A DNA stretch of 64,000 bases. It comes from Gammaproteobacteria bacterium. Lineage in GTDB: Bacteria; Pseudomonadota; Gammaproteobacteria; SZUA-152. This document shows, one piece after another, positions 1 to 9,488 of this stretch. The DNA lies in assembly GCA_029882975.1 (NCBI GenBank), contig JAOUJW010000020.1, positions 27,012 through 91,011 on the forward strand, written 5' to 3'. Positions within the stretch are counted from its first letter, which is position 1, and every line of letters begins with the position of its first letter. The notes beneath the pieces are model-generated. The model did not search any database, had not been told where the DNA came from, and worked only from the letters and a program-made list of their open reading frames with translations. Both the position numbers and the translations under genes were made by a program.

Positions 1-1
1 C

Positions 2-925
2 AGGGGTGCTCGGGTCAGCGTGTGTAATGGCGAAGCCATTCAATGGAATCAACAACGTTTAAGCCAATTCTGGCATCAACACTGGCACCTCCAAGACACC
101 GCGGTTGAAAATATCCTGTGGGCATTACTGCAGCAAACTCAAGTCTTTTTGCGCCTAAGTGAAAGCGAACAAAAGTACCGCTGCCCGACTTTATACGTCT
201 GCGACTTCAACGACGCACAGGATAATGTGGCAGCCTTGTGTTTTACCATTGGCATGAACGTGATCAGCGAGACACCCTTGGCGTTCAAAGCCCACCGAAA
301 ACACCACATTCATTGGGCCACTAAACTGTTACAGTTATGCTATCAGTATCCGCAAATACAGCTGCCACCGCTACACAGCCACTGCCTTGCAAGAGACAAA
401 GTTGCAATACGACATCACGCAACAACCTTATTCCAACAAGCGACCAGCATAGCCCTGCCGGCCTCTGACCCAGACCTAAACCTGTATTTTAATCTGGCAC
501 AAGAGCAGCAATGGGCTGTTGTGCCCGTTAGTTTCACTGCGATGAACCCCCTCAGCAACCTCGCCACCGCTCAGAGCCGTTGGCACTGTTGTGTAGGCAG
601 CCCTACAAACGCCGCAACTGCTACGCTTACAAAAGTATTCAAACAACACTACATTAGCAACTGGGAATACGTCGATAGCCCTGACGGGTTTATTCAACTG
701 GCATCAAAAGCAGACAATTGGGTGAAGCAATACCCGTGTGACCGACCCTATGCCGCACTGGCTGTGACCTTACTGGAAACGGCACCGGGAAAACTGCACC
801 CGCACTTGTTACAATTACTGAACGGTAAGCCGCTAAAACAGATAGCACCCAAGGAGAAGTACTTTTACAACACCCTGCGAGACTTCTTTTTTAAAAGTAC
901 CGCCATCGAGCCTGAGTTATCCTAA
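2..925 (+). CDS. Hypothetical protein, 5' end probably outside the window
   Basis: The frame is open to the left edge. The first in-window start is a GTG at 20, but codons before it (from base 2) are also sense, so the gene probably begins upstream. At least 300 residues are visible, rich in His, Gln and Trp, ending in a basic/aromatic stretch and EPELS. I see no signal peptide, membrane segment or recognised catalytic motif, and no family is assigned. No gene follows for about 480 bases. Confidence 0.6.
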   Translation, partial: RGARVSVCNGEAIQWNQQRLSQFWHQHWHLQDTAVENILWALLQQTQVFLRLSESEQKYRCPTLYVCDFNDAQDNVAALCFTIGMNVISETPLAFKAHRKHHIHWATKLLQLCYQYPQIQLPPLHSHCLARDKVAIRHHATTLFQQATSIALPASDPDLNLYFNLAQEQQWAVVPVSFTAMNPLSNLATAQSRWHCCVGSPTNAATATLTKVFKQHYISNWEYVDSPDGFIQLASKADNWVKQYPCDRPYAALAVTLLETAPGKLHPHLLQLLNGKPLKQIAPKEKYFYNTLRDFFFKSTAIEPELS

Positions 926-1406
926 ACAGCCAGGTTACGCGCTGCACACCCTAAAAGCTCTCTACTCAAAAATTGGGGGCGCCCATGTCGGATCATATTC
1001 ACATTAATACCAAACACCGCCAAGATACAGTTTCCGGATATAACTGCTGACATTCCACTGTATCGCTTCAGTGACTCAATGTTTCCATTTGTCTCAAAGA
1101 GATTGAGGCGAGCTAGACTGCTTTCTACCAAATCGAAAAAACAGAATAGTCCTACCGAACAATATCTCCAGACACCGCCGCCACGTATTCACAATTCGCC
1201 TTTGAAGAATATTTGTCCGATTCACTAGATGACACAATAAATATGTGCTAAAAATAGATACCATAAACAGCTGTTTCTCGGGCAATTGCAACTGATTTCA
1301 GCAGCTGCAGGCGGCCACCAGCATGGACCCGGTCGACAGCTGCTGCGCAACTAAGGCCGCACAGGCCCGTGCGTTATGGGAACGAAAGCCAAACAGGTAG
1401 GAATTT
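926..1406. other. Gap without a convincing gene
   Basis: About 480 bases between the left-edge gene and the GFA gene. Two short minus-strand frames (922-1131 and 1094-1291) have no recognisable domain and overlap each other, so I do not call them. The right part holds a GC-rich inverted repeat (separate entry). The stretch may be remnant sequence of a variable region. Confidence 0.4.
1299..1345. repeat. Perfect 9-bp inverted repeat, 29-nt loop
   Basis: CAGCAGCTG at 1299-1307 is matched by CAGCTGCTG at 1337-1345. A transcript of either strand could fold here, but no T-run follows, so it is not a standard terminator. It lies about 60 nt before the GFA gene. The role is unknown. Confidence 0.45.
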
Positions 1407-1844
1407 ATGTATCAAGGCGGGTGTCAATGCAAGCAAGTACGCTATTTGTTTAATGGTAAGCCGCTGACATGCTACGCATGTCACTGCACTGAATGTCAAA
1501 CATCCTCAGGCTCAGCGTTTACTTTATCGATGATACTTAATCGTAAGGACATAAAAATTATTCACGGTGAAGTCGCTATAAATAGATTCGATCATAATGG
1601 CGCCATTATTGACCGGTATCATTGTGGCAATTGCGGAACAGCATTTTGGTACGGCGCTGTCGATTATCCAGACATAATTGCGTTCAAACCCGGCACCTTT
1701 GATGATACCAAATGGTTCAAGCCTGTTGCGCATTTATGGCTTCGCAGTGCTCAGCCTTGGGTCAAATTGGACCCTGAAATTGCGCACTATCAAAAGCAAC
1801 CGGATTTAACCGAGCTTATCCAATTGTGGGGAAATAGTGTATAG
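1407..1844 (+). CDS. GFA family (glutathione-dependent formaldehyde-activating/CENP-V) protein
   Basis: A 145-residue zinc protein of the GFA/CENP-V fold. The zinc ligands are in the expected order: GGCQCKQVRY near residue 5, CHCTECQ near residue 26 and CGNCGT near residue 73, close to the usual 120-150 residue length. A TAGGA ribosome site lies just before the ATG. Many family members have no proven formaldehyde activity, so the substrate is unknown. It stands alone among unrelated small genes, which suggests accessory content rather than a pathway. Confidence 0.85.
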   Translation: MYQGGCQCKQVRYLFNGKPLTCYACHCTECQTSSGSAFTLSMILNRKDIKIIHGEVAINRFDHNGAIIDRYHCGNCGTAFWYGAVDYPDIIAFKPGTFDDTKWFKPVAHLWLRSAQPWVKLDPEIAHYQKQPDLTELIQLWGNSV

Positions 1845-1907
1845 TTTTTCCAGTCAAGTCGCTCTTTTTGGCAACCGGATCGCACTTTAAATGCGCGCAT
1901 TTTTTGT

Positions 1908-2471
1908 ATGAAAGATATTGAACTCGCTACCAATCAGATCGAATCGATTCTCGGGAAAGTGATATCCGATGCGTCCGCAGTGACCCCTTCCCCGGAGAGA
2001 TACTTTATAATCAATGACCAAAACCGAGATGATCACTGGGTTCTTGGGTTCTCATTTAAAAGCAAAGAGGATCTCCGCTGCGCATTGGAAAATGGAGTTT
2101 GTTACCAGATCCACAATTTTGTATTCAATAGGATTTCCCAAACAAATGAACTGGCTGAAGAGAAAGCCTACATTGTATTTGATTATGGCAAGGCACCAAA
2201 AACCAAACTCGACTATCGAAACTTACATAACAAATTTATCGAGCAGCTGAGCGCATTGAATAACGAGCAAAATAGTGGAGCGCTTGATACTTGCGGACTC
2301 TGTGGGCACAGCGTTGATGAGCACTTATTGATGGGCCCCACAAGGAATGGTGAATCCGCACCAACAAAAGGCTGGATGATTTGCCCAGACAAGGAATGTG
2401 TTTGCTTTAGGACCTGGGCTCTGGGAGGCGACGGCACTGACAACGAATCATTCGACACTGACAGACATTAA
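1908..2471 (+). CDS. Hypothetical protein with C-terminal Cys cluster
   Basis: A 187-residue protein. Residues 1-125 look like a mixed alpha/beta domain without a motif I recognise. The C-terminal part carries CGLCGH near residue 129, then a CPDKECVCF segment, a spacing suggesting a zinc-binding knuckle. It starts 63 nt after the GFA gene on the same strand. There is no signal peptide. Function is not assigned. Confidence 0.6.
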   Translation: MKDIELATNQIESILGKVISDASAVTPSPERYFIINDQNRDDHWVLGFSFKSKEDLRCALENGVCYQIHNFVFNRISQTNELAEEKAYIVFDYGKAPKTKLDYRNLHNKFIEQLSALNNEQNSGALDTCGLCGHSVDEHLLMGPTRNGESAPTKGWMICPDKECVCFRTWALGGDGTDNESFDTDRH

Positions 2472-2568
2472 TATGTCTTGGACGACCCTCTCTACTTTGC
2501 TGGGAAATATGAACACTTGGCATCACCACAGGCATGCTCGACACCATTTTTACTGAACGGACAATTTC

Positions 2569-3075
2569 ATGCACAGAATAAGATGGCTGTATATTCTCAT
2601 TGGTTGTTTATTTAGCGGAAAATCAAAAGACCCTCTGGCGGTTGAAACATGCACCTTCTGGATTACTCCTTTTGATGTTGAGTTTGCAAGCGCATTTTCC
2701 CATACCTACTTTTCCTTCCAGGCTCTGGGTCGTTGGAAACATATAATTAAGAATTTTCCAATGCGCCGCCTAATTCGGGAAGCATGGTCACCTTACACCT
2801 ATGCAGAGATCATTCGGTTCCAACGCGCCATGAAATTGTTTTCAAAAGTACAGGTGGTCACCGGATTGTACTATTGGGATGAAAAGATGATTTATTATGA
2901 ACACAGAACAATCATAAACGGTGAACTTGCTGCCCGTGGATTTTCCAGAGGCGCCATGTGGAGTCGCAAAGGACGTGTCAACCCCTACAATTTAGTAGAC
3001 TTAGGGCCTTATAAAGGAGACATACCGGAAGTCGTAGTGAATTGGTGTAAAACTGACGATGCTATTAAAGAATAA
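2569..3075 (+). CDS. Acyl-CoA thioesterase-like (4HBT_2, THEM6-like) protein
   Basis: A 168-residue hotdog-fold candidate. The order of segments (TPFDVEF near residue 30, an ALGRW helix, an IRFQRAMKLFSK strand, then GLYYWDEKMIYYEHR) matches 4HBT_2 thioesterase-like proteins, which hydrolyse acyl thioesters or are orphan homologues. The usual Asp-Leu-Asn-Asn signature after DVEF is replaced by AFSHTYF, so activity is uncertain. Length is typical for a one-domain hotdog protein. Neighbours give no pathway clue. Confidence 0.65.
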   Translation: MHRIRWLYILIGCLFSGKSKDPLAVETCTFWITPFDVEFASAFSHTYFSFQALGRWKHIIKNFPMRRLIREAWSPYTYAEIIRFQRAMKLFSKVQVVTGLYYWDEKMIYYEHRTIINGELAARGFSRGAMWSRKGRVNPYNLVDLGPYKGDIPEVVVNWCKTDDAIKE

Positions 3076-3093
3076 TCAAATCAAGGGACGACC

Positions 3094-3333
3094 ATGAGAC
3101 AGGGTAATTATTTCAATGTGAATCTTTATCCGGCGGACCCCCGTTTTGTCTCCAATCATTGGATGACCGACTACCGAACGGGTTCAGCAGTAGTTTTCCT
3201 TGTTACCCGGCAACACGCACATCGTGCCTATCCTTTTTCACCGCCCTCTTCACTGCATCGCACACATGAGACGCACTACCCCAACATTGAAAGTCATACA
3301 TTGAAGGATTATAAGTGCAAGCAGGTACATTGA
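3094..3333 (+). CDS. Doubtful small ORF
   Basis: A 79-residue frame with an acceptable ribosome site (AAGGGACG) 19 nt after the preceding gene. Its 3' end overlaps the start of the next gene by 19 nt, and the second half is low in hydrophobic residues and rich in His, as out-of-frame sequence often is. It could be the N-terminus of a frameshifted gene. No family was recognised. Confidence 0.25.
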   Translation: MRQGNYFNVNLYPADPRFVSNHWMTDYRTGSAVVFLVTRQHAHRAYPFSPPSSLHRTHETHYPNIESHTLKDYKCKQVH

Positions 3334-3809
3334 TATTGTTTTCGGGTAAAATGGGCGCAGGCAAAACGACCAAGTCGAAGCAGGTTTCCCTGGATCGCAA
3401 TGCCGTTTTAATCTCTGAAGATGAATGGCTATCCAAGCTTTACCCAAAGCTAATCACGTCATTTTCCGATTACCGTTACTATTCGTCTTTATTGAAGCCG
3501 TTAGTAAAATCGCATGTTCTTGACATATTAAGAACCGGTACGAGTGTGGTTATGGATTTTCCTGCAAACACTGTAACTCAACGCAAGTGGTTTAAAGGAT
3601 TAATTACCGAAGCCAACGCGCCAAACGAGCTTATCTATTTGAAAGTAAGTGATGTTGTTTGCTTGCGACAAATTGAGAAAAGGCGGATAGAACAGCCGGA
3701 GAGGGCGATTTTTGATACTGAAGCCATGTTCATTGAAGTCACCAAATATTTTCAAGAACCCGAACAAGGTGAAGGGTTCAATCTACAAGTTGTCGATGAA
3801 AACACATAA
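3315..3809 (+). CDS. Small P-loop NTPase/kinase (AAA_33-like)
   Basis: A 164-residue single-domain P-loop protein. Walker A is SGKMGAGKTTKS at residues 9-20, and an ISEDEW segment follows the second strand. A VVMDFPANT strand provides the Walker B-like Asp, and a later RRIEQPERA helix supplies Arg residues that may form a lid. This pattern matches small AAA_33 kinases that phosphorylate unknown small molecules. The GTG start at 3315 is preceded by AAGGA; no earlier in-frame start keeps Walker A at the usual position. Confidence 0.75.
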   Translation: MQAGTLILFSGKMGAGKTTKSKQVSLDRNAVLISEDEWLSKLYPKLITSFSDYRYYSSLLKPLVKSHVLDILRTGTSVVMDFPANTVTQRKWFKGLITEANAPNELIYLKVSDVVCLRQIEKRRIEQPERAIFDTEAMFIEVTKYFQEPEQGEGFNLQVVDENT

Positions 3810-4159
3810 TGTGGCCCGCTTTTTTTGCAACCGACAGAAACTATGAAACCATAACTATTTTTCAGAGGATAAGCCAAGCTGGCAGAGAATGTCGCAACGA
3901 ACGAATCCGGTACAATTCCGGCAATTTCAGCCTATCCAAACCTCGCTGTGCTGACCCACGTACTCGTTGCTGCGTGAAAGATATTTTGATAAAAGAAGGA
4001 TACTATTGTCATACCCGCCCGCTTTCAGGCGCTGCAAAAAATCCGGAGCGAGAAAAAGATGGCCGCGGATGGGCTATTGTCGAGTGCGACTGCAACAGAC
4101 GACAGGCGGCTGGATCGATCGGACCGACGACAGCGGTTTATTTCTACTATAGTTGGTGA
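3809..4159 (+). CDS. Doubtful ORF, possible gene remnant
   Basis: A 116-codon frame that starts in the TAATG overlapping the previous stop. It has many Arg and Cys residues, no domain I recognise, and a second frame (3967-4152) reads equally well across its 3' half. A decayed or frameshifted gene is as likely as a real one. If not coding, 3810-4164 is about 350 bases with nothing else visible. Confidence 0.25.
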   Translation: MWPAFFATDRNYETITIFQRISQAGRECRNERIRYNSGNFSLSKPRCADPRTRCCVKDILIKEGYYCHTRPLSGAAKNPEREKDGRGWAIVECDCNRRQAAGSIGPTTAVYFYYSW

Positions 4160-4164
4160 AAAGC

Positions 4165-4455
4165 ATGTTTGGGCTACCTAAACCGATAAGATGGATATTC
4201 ATTTTTCTGGGTGGAGCTATTATTCTTCTCGATATAGTGAATCAAAGGGATATGTTAAGTGACCATCCGGCAGTTGAGAATTTTTTGTTTCCGCATATTT
4301 GGGTTGTGGGGTTAGCTCTTATTTTTTTGGGTTATGGTTTTGAGAAAGATAATAACAAGCATAGCGGCAGCGGGGGTGTTGACGGCGCACCCGGAATGGG
4401 TGAAAAAAAGAATAGTCCTTTTGGGGATCATTCTTCATCAGATGGAGGGGACTGA
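4165..4455 (+). CDS. Small two-helix membrane protein, hypothetical
   Basis: A 96-residue protein from the ATG at 4165 (GGTGA upstream); TTG 4153 and GTG 4156 are alternative starts. Two hydrophobic segments, near residues 11-25 (WIFIFLGGAIILL) and 44-58 (HIWVVGLALIFLGYG), are followed by a hydrophilic Gly/Ser/Asp-rich tail. This suggests an inner-membrane hairpin with a flexible tail. No family was recognised. Confidence 0.55.
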   Translation: MFGLPKPIRWIFIFLGGAIILLDIVNQRDMLSDHPAVENFLFPHIWVVGLALIFLGYGFEKDNNKHSGSGGVDGAPGMGEKKNSPFGDHSSSDGGD

Positions 4456-4566
4456 AAATCGATCTACACAAACCAAAATCTTCACCCATGGACCATCAGA
4501 CTGAACGCTTTCGGCAAATAGTATTTACCACACCATCCGGGCGTTCAATATTGGGAGTGAATTGAG

Positions 4567-5112
4567 TTGACGATCGTCACCAAAGCAGATTTGGTAGATC
4601 ACCTTAATGGTGGCAATCAAGTAAGGTACCTGTTCTTTTGGGGACACCAGGAACAAAAGAACGAAGTAACCAAAAGCTGCTTGAGTCAGTGGTATGACTC
4701 ACCGTTTGAAAGCAATGGCGTACATTTCGCAACGGCAGAGCACTATATGATGTACCATAAAGCTATACTGTTTGGTGACGCCCTATCTGCCGACAAGGCT
4801 CTCAAAGCGCCAAATCCCGGGAAAGCAAAAGCAATTGGCAGACGCGTTAAGGGCTTCACTGAAAAAACATGGGAAAAAGAACGATTTGAAATTGTGGTGA
4901 ATGCCAATCTGGCCAAATTCGGCAATAACGGGAAATTGCGACAATTTTTACTGAATACCGGCAATCGCGTACTGGTCGAGGCCAGCCCGGTAGACAAAAT
5001 TTGGGGAGTGGGCATGTCATCAGATAACCCGGCTATCGAAAACCCCAATTTGTGGAAAGGACTTAACCTTTTGGGCTTTGCACTAATGCTGGTGCGGGAC
5101 CGGCTGACATGA
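4567..5112 (+). CDS. NADAR/YbiA-like N-glycosidase
   Basis: A 181-residue NADAR-domain protein. Diagnostic segments are YLFFWGH near residue 21, a WYDSPF strand, FATAEHYMMYHKA near residue 58 carrying the conserved Glu, and KIWGVGMS followed by NLWKGLNLLG near the C-terminus. In E. coli YbiA the domain cleaves riboflavin-pathway intermediates; other NADAR proteins act on ADP-ribosylated substrates, some in phage-defence settings. The start is the TTG at 4567 with GGAG ten bases upstream. No restriction or toxin gene is next to it, so a housekeeping metabolite-repair role is as likely as defence. Confidence 0.85.
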   Translation: MTIVTKADLVDHLNGGNQVRYLFFWGHQEQKNEVTKSCLSQWYDSPFESNGVHFATAEHYMMYHKAILFGDALSADKALKAPNPGKAKAIGRRVKGFTEKTWEKERFEIVVNANLAKFGNNGKLRQFLLNTGNRVLVEASPVDKIWGVGMSSDNPAIENPNLWKGLNLLGFALMLVRDRLT

Positions 5113-5217
5113 GGCTAGACATAACCGGATTAATGTCAGCCTTGAGAAGTACCCCCTACCGGCCTGTACCGCCATGACAATCGGTTTACAATTGGGAATT
5201 GACGCGGAGAACTGCTG

Positions 5218-5769
5218 GTGAAGACAATAAGAATCTATCGCCCCTTGGTTCGGGTTCCATGCTATATTCTCGGCTTAGCCGGAGTTTTTTTAACCCTATA
5301 TGCTCTGTCAGGATATTTATCCAGCACATTGACAAGCCGGGAATCCATCAGCAATGGTGTTATTGGGTTAATATCTACCTTAAGTGCCGGTCTGGGTTTG
5401 ATTGTCCGTCGTGTTGATATAGATAAAAATAGAAATTTGATTGTTAAGAGTTTCACACTATTTTTTTTACGGTTTTTTTCACGAAGGTATTCCCTGCACA
5501 AATATAATACAGTCAGGTTACTCGTAGACACACCGTCTCAGTACACTGAAAATGTACAACCATCAAAGGACTCGCTTAGTTATTTTGTTGTAGTACTTAC
5601 ACACGAAAAAGAACAACATACAATCTATGATATTGCGGGGCTGGACCGGAATAATATTTCTTACCTGGAAATTTTTCGTGACACGGACTATGAAAACGCC
5701 AGAAAAATTACCGGCGATGTCGCCTCTGATACGGCGTTTACCAGCCAAGTCGTACAACAATATCTGTAA
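5218..5769 (+). CDS. Hypothetical membrane protein
   Basis: A 183-residue protein from a GTG start with CGGAGA upstream. Two hydrophobic helices lie near residues 15-35 and 45-62, followed by a basic, mixed beta-rich cytoplasmic domain of about 110 residues; this arrangement resembles small two-helix proteins with a PH-like domain. No catalytic motif is visible. It ends about 100 nt before the decarboxylase gene on the same strand, with no clear link. Confidence 0.55.
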   Translation: MKTIRIYRPLVRVPCYILGLAGVFLTLYALSGYLSSTLTSRESISNGVIGLISTLSAGLGLIVRRVDIDKNRNLIVKSFTLFFLRFFSRRYSLHKYNTVRLLVDTPSQYTENVQPSKDSLSYFVVVLTHEKEQHTIYDIAGLDRNNISYLEIFRDTDYENARKITGDVASDTAFTSQVVQQYL

Positions 5770-5870
5770 CCGCTGAAGATATGCATTATTGAAACTTGAC
5801 TTTAACCCTGCGTTCCTCAGTGTTACTATAATCCCAACACCAGGCAACAGGGAAGAGAATACAACCTATA

Positions 5871-7391
5871 ATGTACAAAATTCTTTCGTCATTATTACGT
5901 TGGTTTTTATTCGCACTGCTGGTTTCTACCGCGCCTACAGTCTACGCAGCCGCCAACTCGATTGAAGCAAAGCCAGACAATTTCCCGGTCAGCTCAGAGA
6001 CAGCCCACAAAGATTGGCAAGTCATCAGTCGTAAAAACACAAAAAGGGATAAAAGCCGTCGCATTTTTTCCTTATCTATTACGGCTTTGATAGTTATCAG
6101 CATGGTATTGCCGGCGTGGGCTTGTGGTTTTCTATGGACAGGGGAAAAACACCGAGGCGCCATATTGTTGCTCTGGGCCCTAAGTCCTATAGGGGCGCTA
6201 CTGCTTTGGGGACTCATTGGCGCAATTACTGCGGGCGTCGCAATTTTGGTTATGCTAATCCTAGGTAGCTTACGAAATCGGCGGATGCGAAAATCCTTGC
6301 ACCCTACACTCCCTCTTCATTCCCCTGGGCAGCGGCGACAATATGCCCAAGCCTCAATTAAGACCCAACCTCAACCAGGACGCAAGGCCCCGGGAATCTT
6401 GCAATTCGGAAGCACCGTTGCCATTTTCTCCACTGTTGCGGTAATACTGGCGTGGGAGGTACCCGATCTACTTCTGTGGGACAGACAAAAACAAAGCATC
6501 AACACCGAAACCGTCAGTACGCCGGTGAAAAAGTTGCAAAGTCTGCTGTACCCACACCCGCTGGTCACCAAAATTTTAGCCGCGGAGCCATTATTGCAAT
6601 GGTACACACAACAGTGTGGTGCATTTTTCTCCCGCCCGTTACTGACCGTGGCGGAAAAAAAACGGTACATCCACGATGCTTTTGTCAGCCCATTGCAAAT
6701 AGACATGACTTGGTACCAAAAATCATCCTACGAAGAATATGACAACGTGAATGAGTGGTTTGCACGAAAAATTAAGCCCGGTTTACGCCCCATCGTCGCA
6801 GCGAAGGACCCTACGGTGCTTGTTTCACCTGCAGACGGCAAGCTCTCTTTGGCTTACGATGAGCCCATGAATATTAAAAACCAATCCCTCTCCATCTCTC
6901 AACTGCTGGGGGACCCGCTGGTCTATCACCAGATTCCCAACCCACTCGCCATCATTGTACGCTTGTCTCCCCAGGACTATCATCGCTTCCACTATCCTGT
7001 TTCAGGAAAAATCATTCAAACACGGCTTATAAAAGCTGACCTGCACTCCGTCACGCGAGATGCGATGACCCAGGACACCAACATCCTGGGGCAAAATACC
7101 CGCCACATCACGATCATAGAGAACCCGCAATTTGGCCATATCGCCTATATCGCCGTGGGTGCCGCCTGTGTTGGCTCAATAGAAATTCAAGCGACCGCCG
7201 GTGGCTCCACGATCAAAGGTGAAGAACATGGCTTTTTTCAATTTGGTGGTTCCACTGTGGTTTTGGTTGTAGACCAACAACGCATCAGAGTGGATCAAGA
7301 TTTGAAAAACGCATCCGATATGGGCATAGAAACGATAGTGACCATGGGTAGCCGCATTGCGACGATGCACACCAAATCTCAACGTCAGTAG
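5871..7391 (+). CDS. psd: Phosphatidylserine decarboxylase with long membrane N-terminus
   Basis: The C-terminal half (about residues 220-495) is a phosphatidylserine decarboxylase, a pyruvoyl enzyme making phosphatidylethanolamine. Visible motifs are SPADGKLS (Asp of the self-cleavage triad), HRFHYPVSG (His) and FGGSTVV, whose Ser near 461 would become the pyruvoyl group. The site is GGST rather than the LGST of E. coli Psd. The first 205 residues are not part of the family: a signal-like N-terminus, then hydrophobic stretches near 66-90, 95-135 and 178-203. At 506 residues it is far longer than usual bacterial enzymes (about 290). Confidence 0.88.
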   Translation: MYKILSSLLRWFLFALLVSTAPTVYAAANSIEAKPDNFPVSSETAHKDWQVISRKNTKRDKSRRIFSLSITALIVISMVLPAWACGFLWTGEKHRGAILLLWALSPIGALLLWGLIGAITAGVAILVMLILGSLRNRRMRKSLHPTLPLHSPGQRRQYAQASIKTQPQPGRKAPGILQFGSTVAIFSTVAVILAWEVPDLLLWDRQKQSINTETVSTPVKKLQSLLYPHPLVTKILAAEPLLQWYTQQCGAFFSRPLLTVAEKKRYIHDAFVSPLQIDMTWYQKSSYEEYDNVNEWFARKIKPGLRPIVAAKDPTVLVSPADGKLSLAYDEPMNIKNQSLSISQLLGDPLVYHQIPNPLAIIVRLSPQDYHRFHYPVSGKIIQTRLIKADLHSVTRDAMTQDTNILGQNTRHITIIENPQFGHIAYIAVGAACVGSIEIQATAGGSTIKGEEHGFFQFGGSTVVLVVDQQRIRVDQDLKNASDMGIETIVTMGSRIATMHTKSQRQ

Positions 7392-7448
7392 CTAAGCGTT
7401 ACTACCGTTGCCCGGTATTTCTGGACTTGAAGGCGCGCCCCAAGCCGC

Positions 7449-9488
7449 CTATGCAATTTTGCTTTGCAATATGTGCAATGCGTTCATTAATGGCTCTACA
7501 GAATCGTAACAACCATGGTGAATGGCAAATTGAATGGCCGTGGAAATTTCACTGATTTCTTTATATCCCATGGTACCGGCCGACCCTTTGAGATTGTGAA
7601 CCATCACATCCAGCTCCTGCCAATCACCCGCTTTTACATAGGTACTCATGTCGGTCAGACGCTGTGACAGGGATTGCTCAAACTGTGTTTGCATCTGCTT
7701 TAAGTTTTGTAGCAGCTTCTCACGTCTCACGGTTTTTTCGTCTTGTATTTTTACCGGCAAATAGATACTCAGAAGTTCGAAAATCCGTTCTCGGCTGACC
7801 GGTTTTGGTGTAAATTCGGTACATCCCGCTTGTTTAAAGCGCTCAATGTTTTTTGGTAACACGTCGGCAGACAGGGCAATCACAGGCCCATCGTAATGCT
7901 TGGCACGGAGATAGCGCACAGTATCCTCACCATTGAGTATTGGCATTTGCATGTCCAAAAAAATGAGGTCGTAATGTCGCAGCTCTGCTTTGTCCAGCGC
8001 CATGCGCCCATCGTTGGCCACATCCAACTCCACACCGGCGCCTTCTAGATAGATTTGCATGAGTTCGCGCAAATCCGGATTATCCTCCGCTAATAACACC
8101 GCTCCGGTGAATTGCGAGCCCGAAGAACTTGGTGTTTCCAGCCGCAATTCCTCCGGCCCCACTAACTCTTCACTACTATGCACAAAGTGACAAGATGGAG
8201 GCAGATTTGCCGCGACAGTGACCTTAAAAACGCTGCCCGCAGCATCGCTTTTCTCCAAACTGACGGAGCCTCCCATTTTTGTGGCGATCTGACGGGAAAT
8301 AACCAAACCCAAGCCGCTGCCACCATAGGCTTGGGCAATACGCGAATCCGCCTGTACAAACCGCTGAAACAAGTGCTGCTGTTGCTCTTCGCTAATACCA
8401 ATTCCTGTATCGGTAATTAAAAAATTCAATTTCTCATCTTCCGGGGTATACGCAATGCTCAACTCAACATATCCCTTGGCGGTGAACTTAACCGCGTTGC
8501 CGCATAGATTGATGAGCACTTGCTTTAAGCGAGTGGCATCGCTCAACACAGTCCGCGGCAAAGGGTATTTGTAGTTCACCTCAAACTTGACACCTTTGGT
8601 CTCCGCCGGTTTGGCAACAATACTCTGAACTTCCTCAATAAAACTAAAAAAATCCACTTCTTCTTCGTTAAGCTCAAACTGATTTGCCTCTATTTTAGAC
8701 AAATCCAATATACCATTCACTAAATCCAAAATGTGACTGGCCGTTTTCTGGATCACAGTGGCGTAATTAACCATGGTGTCCCGATCAGTCCTTGCGTCAA
8801 TGGACCCGGCATAGCCGATAATGGCGCTAAGAGGTGTTCGAATGTCGTGACTCATGTTGGCCAAAAAGTCGCTCTTGGCACGATTCGCCGATTCAGCACT
8901 TTCTTTGGCTGTCTCCAGCTCTGTCGTACGCTGTGCCACCAAAAGTTCCAAATCCTGGTTCTGCCTTTCCAGCACTCGATACAACTCGAAATTTTCCACG
9001 GTGTTACTGGTGTTGGCTAACACCATAGAAAGCAAACTCAGCGCGGCATCACGTACGTCTAACATTTCTTCCCGCAATATAGCCACGTACATCCCCCGCA
9101 CCCGCTGGCGGGTGGCTAACACATGAAACAACACTGTGTAGTTCTTATCGCTGGAACGTGCCAACACGGCGCGCGATTGGTTAATGGCCCATGCAAAGGT
9201 GCCTTTTTCAATATGAAAATTGATTTGCTCGTGCAAATAGTTTTCGCGCGATTTAGGGTTACAGGTAACGATGGCGAACTCATTGGATTCGGTGACGGTC
9301 ATAAAGGCACTGGTATCAAACGAAAAAAGCTGATCGATACGTTCTTGCGCTTGAATGTATAGATACTCGGAAGTATTACCGCTATTAACCGGAAAGTCGG
9401 CGATCCCTGCACCGAAGTGCAACGCCTTAACATACCAGTCCCGCAGATCTTCCAGGTAACGAATGTAGTCGGAGTCAGCGTCCATCAT
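7449..9488 (-). CDS. Hybrid sensor histidine kinase (HisKA-HATPase-REC-HPt)
   Basis: A 679-residue multidomain kinase without membrane segments. Residues 1-165 form a sensor region of GAF type; 172-205 are coiled coil. HisKA carries [12 protein letters not shown] (His 214), the ATPase domain has its N, G1 (DTGIGIS) and G2 (GGSGLGL) boxes, and a receiver near 468-585 has the phospho-acceptor in FLDMQMP. A C-terminal HPt domain has [11 protein letters not shown]. The complete His-Asp-His relay suggests an unlinked final response regulator. Its start overlaps the HDOD gene stop by 4 nt, so the three genes form one operon. Confidence 0.93.
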   Translation of the reverse strand: MMDADSDYIRYLEDLRDWYVKALHFGAGIADFPVNSGNTSEYLYIQAQERIDQLFSFDTSAFMTVTESNEFAIVTCNPKSRENYLHEQINFHIEKGTFAWAINQSRAVLARSSDKNYTVLFHVLATRQRVRGMYVAILREEMLDVRDAALSLLSMVLANTSNTVENFELYRVLERQNQDLELLVAQRTTELETAKESAESANRAKSDFLANMSHDIRTPLSAIIGYAGSIDARTDRDTMVNYATVIQKTASHILDLVNGILDLSKIEANQFELNEEEVDFFSFIEEVQSIVAKPAETKGVKFEVNYKYPLPRTVLSDATRLKQVLINLCGNAVKFTAKGYVELSIAYTPEDEKLNFLITDTGIGISEEQQQHLFQRFVQADSRIAQAYGGSGLGLVISRQIATKMGGSVSLEKSDAAGSVFKVTVAANLPPSCHFVHSSEELVGPEELRLETPSSSGSQFTGAVLLAEDNPDLRELMQIYLEGAGVELDVANDGRMALDKAELRHYDLIFLDMQMPILNGEDTVRYLRAKHYDGPVIALSADVLPKNIERFKQAGCTEFTPKPVSRERIFELLSIYLPVKIQDEKTVRREKLLQNLKQMQTQFEQSLSQRLTDMSTYVKAGDWQELDVMVHNLKGSAGTMGYKEISEISTAIQFAIHHGCYDSVEPLMNALHILQSKIA

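Noticed and set aside
922..1291. Two short minus-strand ORFs after the first gene
   Set aside because: They overlap each other, show no domain and have no ribosome site.
1400..5770. Integron cassette array
   Set aside because: The one-gene-per-unit layout is suggestive, but I found no repeated attC-like elements between the genes and no integrase in the window.
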